This document shows, piece by piece, positions 44,984-54,735 of a DNA stretch of 64,000 bases. Position 1 is the stretch's first letter, and each line of letters starts with the position of its first letter. The position numbers and the translations under genes are program-made. Source of the DNA: Geothrix oryzae (GTDB lineage Bacteria > Acidobacteriota > Holophagae > Holophagales > Holophagaceae); the NCBI RefSeq assembly GCF_030295385.1, contig NZ_AP027079.1, positions 2,852,001 through 2,916,000 of the forward strand, read 5' to 3'. A model generated the notes under the pieces. It did no database searches and was not told the origin of the DNA. It saw nothing but the letters and a program-made list of their open reading frames with translations.

Positions 44984-47900
44984 CACCACGGTCACGGACA
45001 CGGGGGAGGCCCCAGCGGTGTGGAAAGTGGGGCTGAGCAGGACGCCGGTGGCGGGGTCGATGGCGCCGACGGCGATCCGGTTGCCCCAGTAGTCGGTCAT
45101 GAAGCCCCACAGGCCGTTGCGGCTGACCATCAGGTTGTCCGAGCCGGTGCCCCCGAACAGCGCATAGGTGCTGCCGGTCAAGGGGGAGAGGGCACCCGTG
45201 ACCAGATTCAGGGCGTAGGCTGCGTAGTCGTTATCCGTGGTGGAGAGGGTGATGTAGATGACGGGCTGGGTGGGGTTGGCGGAGACCCCGTGGAAGGTAT
45301 CCGCCTGGGTCGTGCCGGTGTCGGTGGCGGCCAGTGGCATGAGGCCGCCGGTCTGCAGATCCAGGTAATAGCCGTAGACGATGCACTCCTGGGCCGCGCC
45401 CCCGGCGGCACCTTCGCTCTTGGTGAAGAGGTACTCCCCGCTGTGGCTGAGGGCCAGGGCCAGCGGACCGGTGCCGGTGGGCAGGGTGGTGCCGCCGTTC
45501 AGGCTGAGGGCCCCGGTGCCGGGATTCAGTTCGAAGACCTGCAACTGGTCGGAAGTCCGCCCCACCGTGAAGAGCCACCGGCCAGAGGGGTGGATCAGCA
45601 CCTCGCCCGTGCCTCCGGAGGCGGCGACGGAACCCAGGGCGGTCAGGGCTCCGCTGACGGCGTTCAGACCATAGGAGGAGATCAGGCCATCGCACCGCAC
45701 ATAGACGAACTGGCCCGTGGGATCCACGGTCGAGGCCCAGGGATTGGGGTCCGTGGGATAGGCGGCCACTTCCGTCAGGTCGCCCGTGGTGGAGTCGATC
45801 TTAAAAACGGTGAGGGTATTCGGACGCTGGTTGAGCCCATCCCCGTTGACCGCGAAGAGGAACTTGCCCTCGGGGTCGCTGGTGACATGCAGCGCGGGGG
45901 TTCCGTCATCGAAGGGCGAATTGCCCAGCTCAACGAGCGCGCCGGTGGTCTCATTCAGGGAGAACCCGGAGATGCCGCCGCCGGAGTTCGCCACATACAC
46001 GAACTTGCCGGTGAAAGCCTTCACCGTGACCGTCGCCACGGCCGTGGTAGTGGCGCCGACGGCATTGGTGGCCGTGAGGGTGTAGGTGGTGGTCGCCACG
46101 GGGAACACGGCGATCTGACTACCGCTGGTGACGGGACCCACGCCGTGATCGACGACGCCATCCCCCGTGAAGGTGAAGGTCAGCAGGCTCCCCTGGCCCT
46201 GGGTGATGGTGGTGGGGCCCGCCTTGAAGGTGCTGATGTTCGGCAAGGCGCCCACGGTGACCGTCACCGTATCGGTGGTGGGATCCCCGGCCGGATTGGT
46301 GACCGTCAAGGTATAGGTCGTGGTGCCGGCGGGGTGGACCACGGAGCTGCCGCCGCTGGTGACCGCCCCCACGCCCTGGTTGATGAGGCCGGTTCCTCCC
46401 GCGAAGGCATAGGAGAGGGTGGAAGCTCCACCCGACGCCACATCGGCGGGGCTGGCCGACAGCTGGGAGATGGTCGGGAAAGGTACGATGGCGCTGCTGG
46501 CGCTGCCCGTGGCGGAGGTTCCAGCGGCATTGGCAGCCTTGCAGCTCAGGAATACGGACCCCGTCCCCCCCGCGGAGAAGGTGATGTTCGTGCCCGTGGT
46601 GCCAGAAGTGATCGTGCCGCCGGAAATGGTCCAGGTCAGCGTCATCCCGCCCTGGGCGGGCACCGAGGCGGCATAGCCGCCCTTGCCGGCGGTCACATAG
46701 GCGGGAGTCGAAATGACCGGTGCCGTGGGTGCCGGGGCGATGGCACTGCTGGCGGTTCCCGGGGCGGAGTCCGTTCCAGCCAGATTGGTGACGGTGCAGC
46801 TGAAACCCACGGTGCCGGTGGCCCCCGCGCGGAAGGTGAGGATGTTCGTTCCGTTCCCGGACACGATGCTGCCGTTGGTCAAGGTCCAGGCGTACGAGGA
46901 GCCGGACTGGGCGGGAACGGACTGGGCCGTGCCCACCTGATTGGCCGTGATGTTGGCCGGGACGGTGAGGGACGGCGTGGTCGGGGCCGGCGTGATGGTC
47001 GAGCTGGCCGCCCCAGGGGCGGAAGCCGTGTTGGCCGTATTGGTCACGGTGCAGCTGAAGGTCACAAAGCCCGACCCCCCTGCCGTGAAGGTGATGCTGG
47101 CCGTTCCCGCGCCGGCCGTGACCGTGCCGTTGGTGACGGTCCAGGCATAGCTGGAGCCAGCCTGGGTCGGAACGGAGGCGGTGTACCCGGCCTGGCTCGC
47201 GGTGACATAGGCTGGCGCGGTGACCGCGGGCGTCGCCGGCGCAGCCACGATGGTGCTGCTGGCAGTTCCCGTGGCGGTAGTGGACGCCGCATTGGTCGCC
47301 ACGCAGCTGAGGCTCACAGAGCCCGAGGCTCCGGCCGTGAAGGTCACGCTGGTGCCGGTGCTGCCCGAAGTGATCGTGCCGTTGGTGATCCTCCAAGCGA
47401 GGGTCATTCCGCTCTGGGCCGGCGTGGAGGCTGTGTAGCCTGCCTGCCCGGCCGTGACATTCGCCGGTGCCGTGATGACCGGGGCCGCCGGGACGGCCAC
47501 GATGGCCGCGCTGGCCGTTCCGGGCGCCGAGGCGGTGCTGGCGGCGTTCGTGACCACGCAGCTCAGTCCGACGGAACCCGTGGCGCCTGCCGTGAAGGTG
47601 ATGCCGGCCGTTCCCGCGCCAGCCGTGACTGTGCCGTTGGTGACGGTCCAGGCGTAGCTGGAGCCCACCTGGGCCGGAACGGAGGCGGTGTACCCGGCCT
47701 GGCCTGCCGTGACATAGGCTGGCGCTGTGACCGCGGGCGTCACCGGCGCAGCCACGATGGCGCTGTTGGCATTCCCCGTGGCAGCGGTCGACGCCGCATT
47801 GGTGGCCACGCAGCTGAGGCCCACGGAGCCCGAGGACCCGGCCGTGAAGGTCACGCTGGTGCCGGTGCTGCCCGAAGTGATCGTGCCGTTGGTGATGCTC

Positions 47901-49138
47901 CAGGCGAACGACATGCCCGCCTGGGCGGGCGTGGAGGCCGTGTAGCCTGCCTGTCCGGCGGTGACATTCGCGGGTGCCGTGATGACCGGGGCCGCCGGGG
48001 CGGCCACGATGGTCGCGCTGGCGGTACCGGCCGTGGAGGGGGTGCCGGCGGCGTTGGTGACCACACAGCTCAAACCGACGGAACCCGAGGCGCCGGCCGT
48101 AAAGGTGATGCCGGGGGTGCCCGCGCCGGCTGTAATCGTGCCGTTGGTCGCAGTCCAGGCGTACGAGGAACCCGCCTGAGCCGGGACCGAAGCCGTGTAA
48201 CCGGACCGTCCCGCCGTGACATTCGCCGGAGAAGTGATCACCGGCGAGGTGGGGGGGGCCACGATGGCGGCGCTGGCCGCCCCGGCCGCCGAGGAGGCCC
48301 CGATCGTATTGGTCGCCACGCAGCTCAAGGCGACGGAGCCCGCAGTCCCCGCACTGAAGGTCACGGAGGCACCCGTGGTGCTGGAGGTGATCGTGCCGTT
48401 GGTGATGGTCCAGGCGAACGACATGCCCGCCTGGGTGGGCGTGGAGGCGGTGTAGCCCGCCTGACCCGCGGTGACGGTGGCCGGCAGGGTGATCACTGGC
48501 GTCGAGGGGACCGCCACGATGGCTGAGTTGGCGATGCCAGCCGCGGAGGCCGTGCCTGCGGCGTTGATGACGACGCAGCTCAACCCGACGCTTCCCGTGG
48601 TACCTGCCGTGAAGAGGATGCTGGGGGTCCCCGCGCCGGCAGTGATCGTGCCGTTGGTGAGGGTCCAGGCATAGCTGGATCCGGCCTGGGCCGGAACGGT
48701 GGCGACATAGCCCCCCTGCCCGGCCGTGACCTGGGCCGGAGCCGTGACGACGGGCATGGTGGGTGCGGGCACCACGACCACCTGGGCCGTGGCGGTGGCC
48801 GGCACACCGGCGCTGTTCGTCACCGTGAGGGTGTAGGTGGTGTCGGTGGAAGGGCTCACCGACACGGCGACGCCGCTGGCGAGGGCGCCGACGCCCTTGT
48901 CCACTGTGCCGGTCCCGTTGGCGAACACGCCGGTCAGGGTCGTGGAGGCCCCGAGCGTGATAGGGCTCTTGGCGGCCGCGAAGCTGGTGATGGTCGGGAC
49001 CGGAGGGGGTGGAACCACCGTCGTCCCGCCGCCGCCGCCTCCCCCGCAAGCGACCTGCAGCAGCGTCCCCAGCCCTCCCAGCGCGATGGCCACGAGAGCC
49101 TCACGAAAGGTGTTCCGCCGGATGAGGGTAGAGGACAT
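44969..49138 (-). CDS. Giant lipoprotein with nine Ig-like repeats and a beta-propeller
   Basis: A predicted surface lipoprotein of 1389 residues. The ATG at 49138 has a GGAG site and opens a lipoprotein signal ending LLQVAC, followed by a run of seven Gly. An Ig-like domain comes first, then nine tandem repeats of about 84 residues (about 130-890), then two more domains like the first (GASTLSYAFAGGTGLINQGV type). The C-terminal 330 residues form a YVTN/lactonase-like beta-propeller (GKFVYVANSGGGISGFSLNE, FLFAVNGDG, GRWLFTVG, GEYLFTKS). The nine repeats come in two kinds, one with GSSYAW and GAGT, the other with GMSFAW and STGTS, in the order ABABABAAB. It is GC-rich like the core genes. Function is unknown; adhesion or ligand display is an inference. 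Confidence 0.85.
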   Translation of the reverse strand: MSSTLIRRNTFREALVAIALGGLGTLLQVACGGGGGGGTTVVPPPPVPTITSFAAAKSPITLGASTTLTGVFANGTGTVDKGVGALASGVAVSVSPSTDTTYTLTVTNSAGVPATATAQVVVVPAPTMPVVTAPAQVTAGQGGYVATVPAQAGSSYAWTLTNGTITAGAGTPSILFTAGTTGSVGLSCVVINAAGTASAAGIANSAIVAVPSTPVITLPATVTAGQAGYTASTPTQAGMSFAWTITNGTITSSTTGASVTFSAGTAGSVALSCVATNTIGASSAAGAASAAIVAPPTSPVITSPANVTAGRSGYTASVPAQAGSSYAWTATNGTITAGAGTPGITFTAGASGSVGLSCVVTNAAGTPSTAGTASATIVAAPAAPVITAPANVTAGQAGYTASTPAQAGMSFAWSITNGTITSGSTGTSVTFTAGSSGSVGLSCVATNAASTAATGNANSAIVAAPVTPAVTAPAYVTAGQAGYTASVPAQVGSSYAWTVTNGTVTAGAGTAGITFTAGATGSVGLSCVVTNAASTASAPGTASAAIVAVPAAPVITAPANVTAGQAGYTASTPAQSGMTLAWRITNGTITSGSTGTSVTFTAGASGSVSLSCVATNAASTTATGTASSTIVAAPATPAVTAPAYVTASQAGYTASVPTQAGSSYAWTVTNGTVTAGAGTASITFTAGGSGFVTFSCTVTNTANTASAPGAASSTITPAPTTPSLTVPANITANQVGTAQSVPAQSGSSYAWTLTNGSIVSGNGTNILTFRAGATGTVGFSCTVTNLAGTDSAPGTASSAIAPAPTAPVISTPAYVTAGKGGYAASVPAQGGMTLTWTISGGTITSGTTGTNITFSAGGTGSVFLSCKAANAAGTSATGSASSAIVPFPTISQLSASPADVASGGASTLSYAFAGGTGLINQGVGAVTSGGSSVVHPAGTTTYTLTVTNPAGDPTTDTVTVTVGALPNISTFKAGPTTITQGQGSLLTFTFTGDGVVDHGVGPVTSGSQIAVFPVATTTYTLTATNAVGATTTAVATVTVKAFTGKFVYVANSGGGISGFSLNETTGALVELGNSPFDDGTPALHVTSDPEGKFLFAVNGDGLNQRPNTLTVFKIDSTTGDLTEVAAYPTDPNPWASTVDPTGQFVYVRCDGLISSYGLNAVSGALTALGSVAASGGTGEVLIHPSGRWLFTVGRTSDQLQVFELNPGTGALSLNGGTTLPTGTGPLALALSHSGEYLFTKSEGAAGGAAQECIVYGYYLDLQTGGLMPLAATDTGTTQADTFHGVSANPTQPVIYITLSTTDNDYAAYALNLVTGALSPLTGSTYALFGGTGSDNLMVSRNGLWGFMTDYWGNRIAVGAIDPATGVLLSPTFHTAGASPVSVTVVGTVQ

Positions 49139-49211
49139 GGGCGACTCCCTGAGCCCCGGGTTGCGATCATCCCGAGGGAAATCCGTGATTTGAAGGTCGT
49201 GGTGCAAAGAA

Positions 49212-49239
49212 ATGGGGAAGGAATCGCTCCCTTCCCCAT
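49212..49239 (-). terminator. Hairpin upstream of the giant lipoprotein gene
   Basis: Ten-bp stem (ATGGGGAAGG at 49212-49221 with its complement at 49230-49239) and an eight-base loop, 74 bases before the lipoprotein start. It could be a terminator or a leader structure. No clear T-run follows. Confidence 0.4.
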
Positions 49240-49284
49240 CCGTGGTTTGATGCCATCAAGCAGGTTGGGTACTGGAACCGCAGT

Positions 49285-49310
49285 CCCCGGGCGGATCGCT
49301 CCGCCCGGGG
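49285..49310 (-). terminator. GC-rich hairpin after the multicopper oxidase gene
   Basis: Perfect 11-bp stem (CCCCGGGCGGA at 49285-49295 and complement at 49300-49310) with a four-base loop, ten bases beyond the stop of the oxidase gene. It is a likely transcription end, although the T-run is weak. Confidence 0.6.
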
Positions 49311-49319
49311 GGGAACGGG

Positions 49320-52300
49320 TTACTGTCCGTTGAACCTCAGCCCGGTCACATTGGTGATCAGGTTGGTGTAGCTGAAGGTCGCGGGCGTCCAGACATGCAC
49401 GCCGCCATCCGAAGCCGAGAGGCTTCCGGTCCAACCGGTGGGGACCTGGAGCGTGAAGTTGCCATTGACATCTGTGACCGTGGAGCCACCCGTGCTGAGG
49501 GTGATGGTCACGCCGGGAAGTCCGACATTCTGTCCGTTGACCTGGATCCTGGCCCGTCCGGAGATGGACTGGATCGTGGTGAAGTTCTGACTCAGGGCGC
49601 CGGCCAAGGGCGTGCTGACGGTCACGGAGGCGGGGCTGAAGGAGTAGCCGCGCAGGGTGGGCGTGATGGTGCCCGTCCAACCGGCCCGGACATAGAGGCT
49701 GTAGGCACCGGTGGCATCCGTGTTGACTGCGCTGCCGCCGTTGCTGAGGGCCACTCTCACACCCGCCAGGCCTGCACCGTTGGAAGTGATGGTGCCGGAT
49801 ACCAGGAAGGTCTGGCCTGCGGTGAAGTTCTGGCCCGCAGGGCTGGCGGTGACATTGGTCAGGTTCCGCTGGCCGGGAGAGAAGACCCAGCCCACCAGGG
49901 ACGGCGTGACGGATCCGCTCCAGCCGGAGGGGACATAGTGCGTGTAGAGACCATTGACATCCGTGACGGCCGTGCCGGCGCCGTTGCTGAAGGTCATGGT
50001 GACGCCGGCCAGAGGCACGGGCGGCACGGCATTGGTGGTGACGAGGCCGTAGACCGCGATGGCGTTGACGGCCGTGAAGTTCTGGTTGGGCTGATTCACG
50101 GTGCTGCCCACCAGGCTCAGGGACAGCGGCGTCAGGAAGTAGCCCGCCTTGGCGGCCGTGATGGTGCCGGTGTAGGGCGAGGCGACGACCACGGCGTAAT
50201 TGCCATTGGCATCCGTAGAGACCGTCTGGCCCGTGCTGAAGGTGATGGTCGCACCGGAGAGGCCCACCGCATTGAGGGTGACCTGGCCCGAGACGGTGAT
50301 CACGGCGGTGGCGGCAAAGTTCTGAGCCGTCTGGTCCACCGCGGTGGCGGCGTAGGTCCGGGAGGCCGGGGTGAAGATGAAGCCGGCCATCGAGGGCGTC
50401 AGCGTGCCGCTAAAGGGGGACGGCAGGGTGAGGCTGTAGCTGCCGGCGGCGTCCGTGGTGGCGGTCTGGCCGGTGCTGGCGGTGAGGGTGACGCCGGCGA
50501 GGCCGGTGGCGCCGTTGGTGACCGTCCCGGAGAGCGTGACGATGGCGGCGGCGTTGTAGTTCTGGACGGTCTGGTCCACGGTGACCGCGGCATAGGAGCG
50601 CGAGGCCGGGGTGAAGGCGAAGTCCAGCTTGGAAGGCGTGATCGTGCCGGTGAAAGGCGAGGGCAGAACCATCGTGTAGTTGCCGGCGGCATCGGTGGTG
50701 ACGGTGGAGCCGGTGCTGGCCGTGAGGGTGACGCCCGCCACCGGGGTGGCGCCATTGGCGATGGTGCCGGAAATGGCCACCACGGCCGTGGCCGCGTAAT
50801 CCTGGGCCGCCTGGTCGGTCACGACATTGCTGTAGGTGCGGGAAGCCGGAGCGAAGATGTAGCCGGCCAGGGTGACGGTGGCAGTGCCAGTCCAGCCGCT
50901 GTTGACGACGGCGGAATAAGCGCCGAGGGCATTGGTGACGGCGGAGCCGCCTGCATTGCTGAGGGTGACGGTGGCACCGGCCAGGGGCAGGCCGCCGACA
51001 GTCACGGTGCCGCTGAGGGTGGCCACGGCGCGGGCCTGGAAGTCCTGGCCCGTCTGGTTGGCGTTGAGGGCAGTGTAGGTGCGGCTGGCGGGGGTGAAGG
51101 CAAAGCCCGCGAGTGCCGGGGTGATGGTGCCGGTCCAGGCATAGGGAACGGCCACGGTGTAGGCGCCTGCGGCGTCGGTGGTGGCGGTGGCGGTGGTGAC
51201 GCCGGCGCTGGCGAAGGTGAGCAGCACGCCGGCCTTGGGCAGGTTGCTGACGCCATCGAAGGTGAAGACGGTGCCGGAAATCTGGACCGTGCTGGGGGTG
51301 TTGACCCCGGCGATGTTGGACGGAGCGGAGTCGCCCGCCTGGTTGTAGGCGATGACCTGGTAGTCGTAGAGCGTGCCGGGCACCACGGTGAGGTCGCTGT
51401 AGCTCCTCACATTGGGAACGGCGGTGGCGATCGTGGCGAAGGGATCGGTCCCCGAACGGCGCTGGATGGTGAATCCGGTTTCGTCCGTGGCGTTGTCCGT
51501 CCAGGCGAGCTCAGCCCGGCTGGGGGCCGACAGGGCGGCCGTAAGTCCGGTGGGGGCGGAGGGGGCTGAAGTGGCGACGGTCAGCACCATGGGGCGCATG
51601 AAGTCGTTCTCTTCGTGGCCGAGGATGTGGCAGTGCCACACATATTCCCAGCCGAAATCCTTGGCGGCGTTGCTCACGCTGATGGGATTGCCATCCACCG
51701 GGTTGGTGACGGTGATGTTGACATTGTCAGGCTGCACGACATTGGGCGAGCGCAGGCTGTTGGGCAAGGGGAAGGGCAGCCGGGGGGACAGGGGCCGGAA
51801 GGCGACGACGATGTCCTCCAGCGGGTTCATCTTGACGGTTTCCTTCCAACCGATCTCGTTGGCGTCGGGCAGGCGCACGGCGCCGTCCCAGCCCACGCGG
51901 TTGACGATCTGCACATCGAAGAGATGGAAGTGCACGGGGTGGGTGTCCACGCCGTTGTGGGTGATCTTCCAGTACTGGGTGGTGCCGTCCACCAGCTGCT
52001 CGGTGGCGGGATCCGCGTAGCCGAGGGGGATGGTGGTCTGGATGTTGAAGTTGGTGAAGGGCATTTCCACGCCGAGGGTGGCGTTCATGCGGCCGTAGTC
52101 CAGCTCGAACAGCTCCTGGATGGCCTTGGAACCCATGTAGGGCTGGATGAGGTCGCCGTTCTCCATGGCGGGGAAGGGCGTGCGGAACTGCCAATCCTGG
52201 ATGCGGGCATAGACATCCTTGGCCACGGCCTTGTTCAGGGCGCTGTTGTAGGCGACCTGGGGCACGATGGGCAGGTGCTGGGACTCGGCGAAGGCGCCGT

Positions 52301-54467
52301 TGGAAGTCGCGGTGGACTGGAAGGCCGCGTTGAGGGCTGCCATGTCGAAGGCCGGATCGGGCGTGGCCGCGGCCACCTCGAACAGCATGAGGGTGCGGGT
52401 GTTGGGGCCGAAGCCCGGCAGGGTGGGCGCCGCGCCACCGGTGTCGGTCTGGTCGGGGCAGCCGGTGTAGTAGTCGAAGCGCGTATCGAAGGCGGGCACG
52501 GGGGCCGGGGAGTCGTTGTAGAGGATGAGCTTCTGGCCCGCGAAGGCCGAGAAGTCCACGATCACATCGGCGCGTTCCGCGGGGCCGAGGAAGAGGGCTT
52601 TGTCCTGCACATTGAGCACCACGATGTCCCGGCGGTTGTAGTTGTAGCCGACGGGCTGCGGGGCGATCACCACGGGCGAGGGGAGGTAGCCGCTCTCATT
52701 GCCGATCTGGATGAGGGAGGGGCCTGCGGTGGTGGGATCCGGCACGCCGCCGAGACGACCATCCGTGGGCCAGGTGGCCGGCCAGGTGGGATCGGCCGGA
52801 TCGTGGGGAACGGCCGGCACCATGGAGACTTCCGTGCCCGAGGCGTCCGCCTTGAAGAAGGACAGGTTCCAGAACCGGTCGTTGGCGGCGTTCAGGATGC
52901 GGAAGCGATAGGCCTTGGGCTGGACGGTGATCTTGGGATAGGGCGTGCCGTTGATCACCGGCGTATCCATGAACGCTTCGGGGACCAGCGAGGGGTTGGG
53001 CGTGCCGGGGTACTCGGTGCCGTTGGGATCACCGGGAATGGGCTCCGCGCCGTGCTGCAGGCCGGCGGCGGCGGTCACCGGGGGCCAGAACCACGGGCCG
53101 TAGTCCCACCGGCCCATGCCGTTGGCGCCGGAGATGTCGGCGGGGTTCTGGTTGACCATGTAGACATGGGGATACCAGAGGCTGCCATCGCCGCCGTACT
53201 TGGTCACATCCCAGGTGGGGTCGGTGCCGCCCACGACGCCGACGGTGCCCAGGGTGGCGGTGTTGACGAAGGTCTTGTCCTGGATGATGAGGGGGATGCC
53301 ATATCGGTAGACGCCGTTGGGATCGCCGTTGCTGGGGATGACGCCCGCGTTGATGAGCTTGTCGTCCACCGGGTCGACGATCATGTACCCGGCGGCCTCG
53401 CCGGCATACACATTCAGGCGGGTGAGACCGAAGGAGTGGTCGTGGTAGAACATGAACCGGCCGCTCTGCTGGTTGGTCCAGTAGTAGGTGGCGATGCCGT
53501 CCCCGGGGGTGCCGGCGCCCATGTCGGGCACATTCTGGAAGGAGGCACCCTTCTGGTAGCTGGTGACCTCCCCGGCGGGCGTCACCCACTGGTGGGGCGT
53601 GCCGTCGCTGATCCAGGGGTTGAGTCCGCCGTGGAGATGGAACTCGGCACGGTTCTGGGTGTAGAGCCCAGTACCGATGGCGGCGTTGCCCAGCGGGCCC
53701 ACACCGGCGCCCATCATGGTGGTATCCACCGGGATGAACAGGTCACCTGCGGTGCCCGTGGGCAGCTGGTTGAACATCTTCACGCGCACAGGCCGATCGC
53801 GCTTGGCGATGATGACGGGCCCGAGGTAGTTCGAGCTGTTGGCGCCGTTCGCCGTGCTCTCGGCGGAGGGATTCAGGTCCCGGTAACCGCGGAGGCGGGT
53901 GGGGTCCAGCTCGGAGTGCAGCTTCTGGGTGTACTGCTCGACGGCGATCTCGTAGTAGTCGGAGCCGTCGTTGAAGACGCCGGGAATGGGCTTGGCCACG
54001 GGGATGAAGTTCCCCAGGTTGTTGGCATTGGCGGCGCCCAGGCCCGGCAGCGTATCCACGAACTTGTGGATGGGCTTGGTGTTGTGCCAGTTGCTGGCGG
54101 TGCCGAACATGTAGTCGGGCTGGGCCAACTGGAAGCCGGGGCCGGGAACGGCCAGCTGTTCCACGCCCTTGGGGGCCAGGCCCGCGGTGCCCTTGGAGGC
54201 TAGCGCGTTGATCGGGTTCTGGCCCAGGGCCAGGGGATCGATCTTCCCGCCCTTGGCCTTGAGGGCAGCCTGCGTGCGGGCCGCGGCGGCCGCCCGGGCG
54301 TTGGCCAGGGTGCGCCGGCGGGTGGCCCGCTCGATGATGGCGTTCTTGTCGCCGCCCTTGGTGGGGGCCGCCGTGCGGTTGGCCACCTCGGTCGTGTCAG
54401 CCTGCAGGCCGAACCCCGTGAACAGGGCCACGGCGAGCGCCAGCAGACGGTTGAGCCTCTTCAGCAT
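49320..54467 (-). CDS. CotA-like multicopper oxidase with FN3 domain and eight carboxypeptidase-regulatory-like repeats
   Basis: A 1715-residue exported enzyme. It has a signal peptide (MLKRLNRLLALAVALFTGFG) and an AGGTG site. Copper ligands are all present: HLHG (His277, His279), HDH (His342, His344), HPVHFH (His843, His846, His848), and the type 1 motif HCHILGH with His945, Cys946, His947, His951 and axial Met957. This matches the CotA laccase/bilirubin-oxidase group. An FN3 domain (about 968-1060) and eight beta-sandwich repeats of about 80 residues follow, each with an SGTVxxNG start and a TDAxGxYT core. A linker rich in Ala and Arg lies at 40-75. It would oxidise metals or phenols, or take part in extracellular electron flow; the substrate is inferred only. 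Confidence 0.92.
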   Translation of the reverse strand: MLKRLNRLLALAVALFTGFGLQADTTEVANRTAAPTKGGDKNAIIERATRRRTLANARAAAAARTQAALKAKGGKIDPLALGQNPINALASKGTAGLAPKGVEQLAVPGPGFQLAQPDYMFGTASNWHNTKPIHKFVDTLPGLGAANANNLGNFIPVAKPIPGVFNDGSDYYEIAVEQYTQKLHSELDPTRLRGYRDLNPSAESTANGANSSNYLGPVIIAKRDRPVRVKMFNQLPTGTAGDLFIPVDTTMMGAGVGPLGNAAIGTGLYTQNRAEFHLHGGLNPWISDGTPHQWVTPAGEVTSYQKGASFQNVPDMGAGTPGDGIATYYWTNQQSGRFMFYHDHSFGLTRLNVYAGEAAGYMIVDPVDDKLINAGVIPSNGDPNGVYRYGIPLIIQDKTFVNTATLGTVGVVGGTDPTWDVTKYGGDGSLWYPHVYMVNQNPADISGANGMGRWDYGPWFWPPVTAAAGLQHGAEPIPGDPNGTEYPGTPNPSLVPEAFMDTPVINGTPYPKITVQPKAYRFRILNAANDRFWNLSFFKADASGTEVSMVPAVPHDPADPTWPATWPTDGRLGGVPDPTTAGPSLIQIGNESGYLPSPVVIAPQPVGYNYNRRDIVVLNVQDKALFLGPAERADVIVDFSAFAGQKLILYNDSPAPVPAFDTRFDYYTGCPDQTDTGGAAPTLPGFGPNTRTLMLFEVAAATPDPAFDMAALNAAFQSTATSNGAFAESQHLPIVPQVAYNSALNKAVAKDVYARIQDWQFRTPFPAMENGDLIQPYMGSKAIQELFELDYGRMNATLGVEMPFTNFNIQTTIPLGYADPATEQLVDGTTQYWKITHNGVDTHPVHFHLFDVQIVNRVGWDGAVRLPDANEIGWKETVKMNPLEDIVVAFRPLSPRLPFPLPNSLRSPNVVQPDNVNITVTNPVDGNPISVSNAAKDFGWEYVWHCHILGHEENDFMRPMVLTVATSAPSAPTGLTAALSAPSRAELAWTDNATDETGFTIQRRSGTDPFATIATAVPNVRSYSDLTVVPGTLYDYQVIAYNQAGDSAPSNIAGVNTPSTVQISGTVFTFDGVSNLPKAGVLLTFASAGVTTATATTDAAGAYTVAVPYAWTGTITPALAGFAFTPASRTYTALNANQTGQDFQARAVATLSGTVTVGGLPLAGATVTLSNAGGSAVTNALGAYSAVVNSGWTGTATVTLAGYIFAPASRTYSNVVTDQAAQDYAATAVVAISGTIANGATPVAGVTLTASTGSTVTTDAAGNYTMVLPSPFTGTITPSKLDFAFTPASRSYAAVTVDQTVQNYNAAAIVTLSGTVTNGATGLAGVTLTASTGQTATTDAAGSYSLTLPSPFSGTLTPSMAGFIFTPASRTYAATAVDQTAQNFAATAVITVSGQVTLNAVGLSGATITFSTGQTVSTDANGNYAVVVASPYTGTITAAKAGYFLTPLSLSLVGSTVNQPNQNFTAVNAIAVYGLVTTNAVPPVPLAGVTMTFSNGAGTAVTDVNGLYTHYVPSGWSGSVTPSLVGWVFSPGQRNLTNVTASPAGQNFTAGQTFLVSGTITSNGAGLAGVRVALSNGGSAVNTDATGAYSLYVRAGWTGTITPTLRGYSFSPASVTVSTPLAGALSQNFTTIQSISGRARIQVNGQNVGLPGVTITLSTGGSTVTDVNGNFTLQVPTGWTGSLSASDGGVHVWTPATFSYTNLITNVTGLRFNGQ

Positions 54468-54735
54468 GGTGCACCTCGCTTTGGAAATGGAACTGAATGG
54501 AAGATCGGAACGGCGAAGACCAGGTAGAGCCGTCAGCCCTCACAGCCCTGAAAACGGGCCGGGTGCGACGATGTGTCGTAGGTGAATGAAAGGTTCAGCT
54601 GAAACCGGATCCATACCTATGGGGAGTTCCCCCCATCGGATGGGTAGGAATCATGTAAATGCGGGTCATCCGACCCGACCCTCTCAGGCTCGGGAAGGCG
54701 ACCCGCTCATCGCGAAGGCCCGCAAGGGCCCGGGA

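Noticed and set aside
45020-48526. A 1168-codon plus-strand frame opposite the giant lipoprotein gene
   Set aside because: It is the complement of a GC-rich tandem repeat, has low-complexity Gly/Arg/Asp-rich translation, no ribosome site, and no family likeness. The minus-strand frame has a lipoprotein signal and clear repeats.
46400-48800. CRISPR-like array suggested by regular repeats
   Set aside because: The repeats are about 250 bases, coding and without short unique spacers; they are protein-domain repeats.
46119-49049. A 976-codon minus-strand frame inside the same repeat region
   Set aside because: Shifted-frame shadow of the repeats, rich in His/Arg/Gly, with no credible start.
51615-54203. 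An 862-codon plus-strand frame opposite the multicopper oxidase gene
   Set aside because: Antisense shadow of a gene whose copper-binding motifs are all present on the minus strand.
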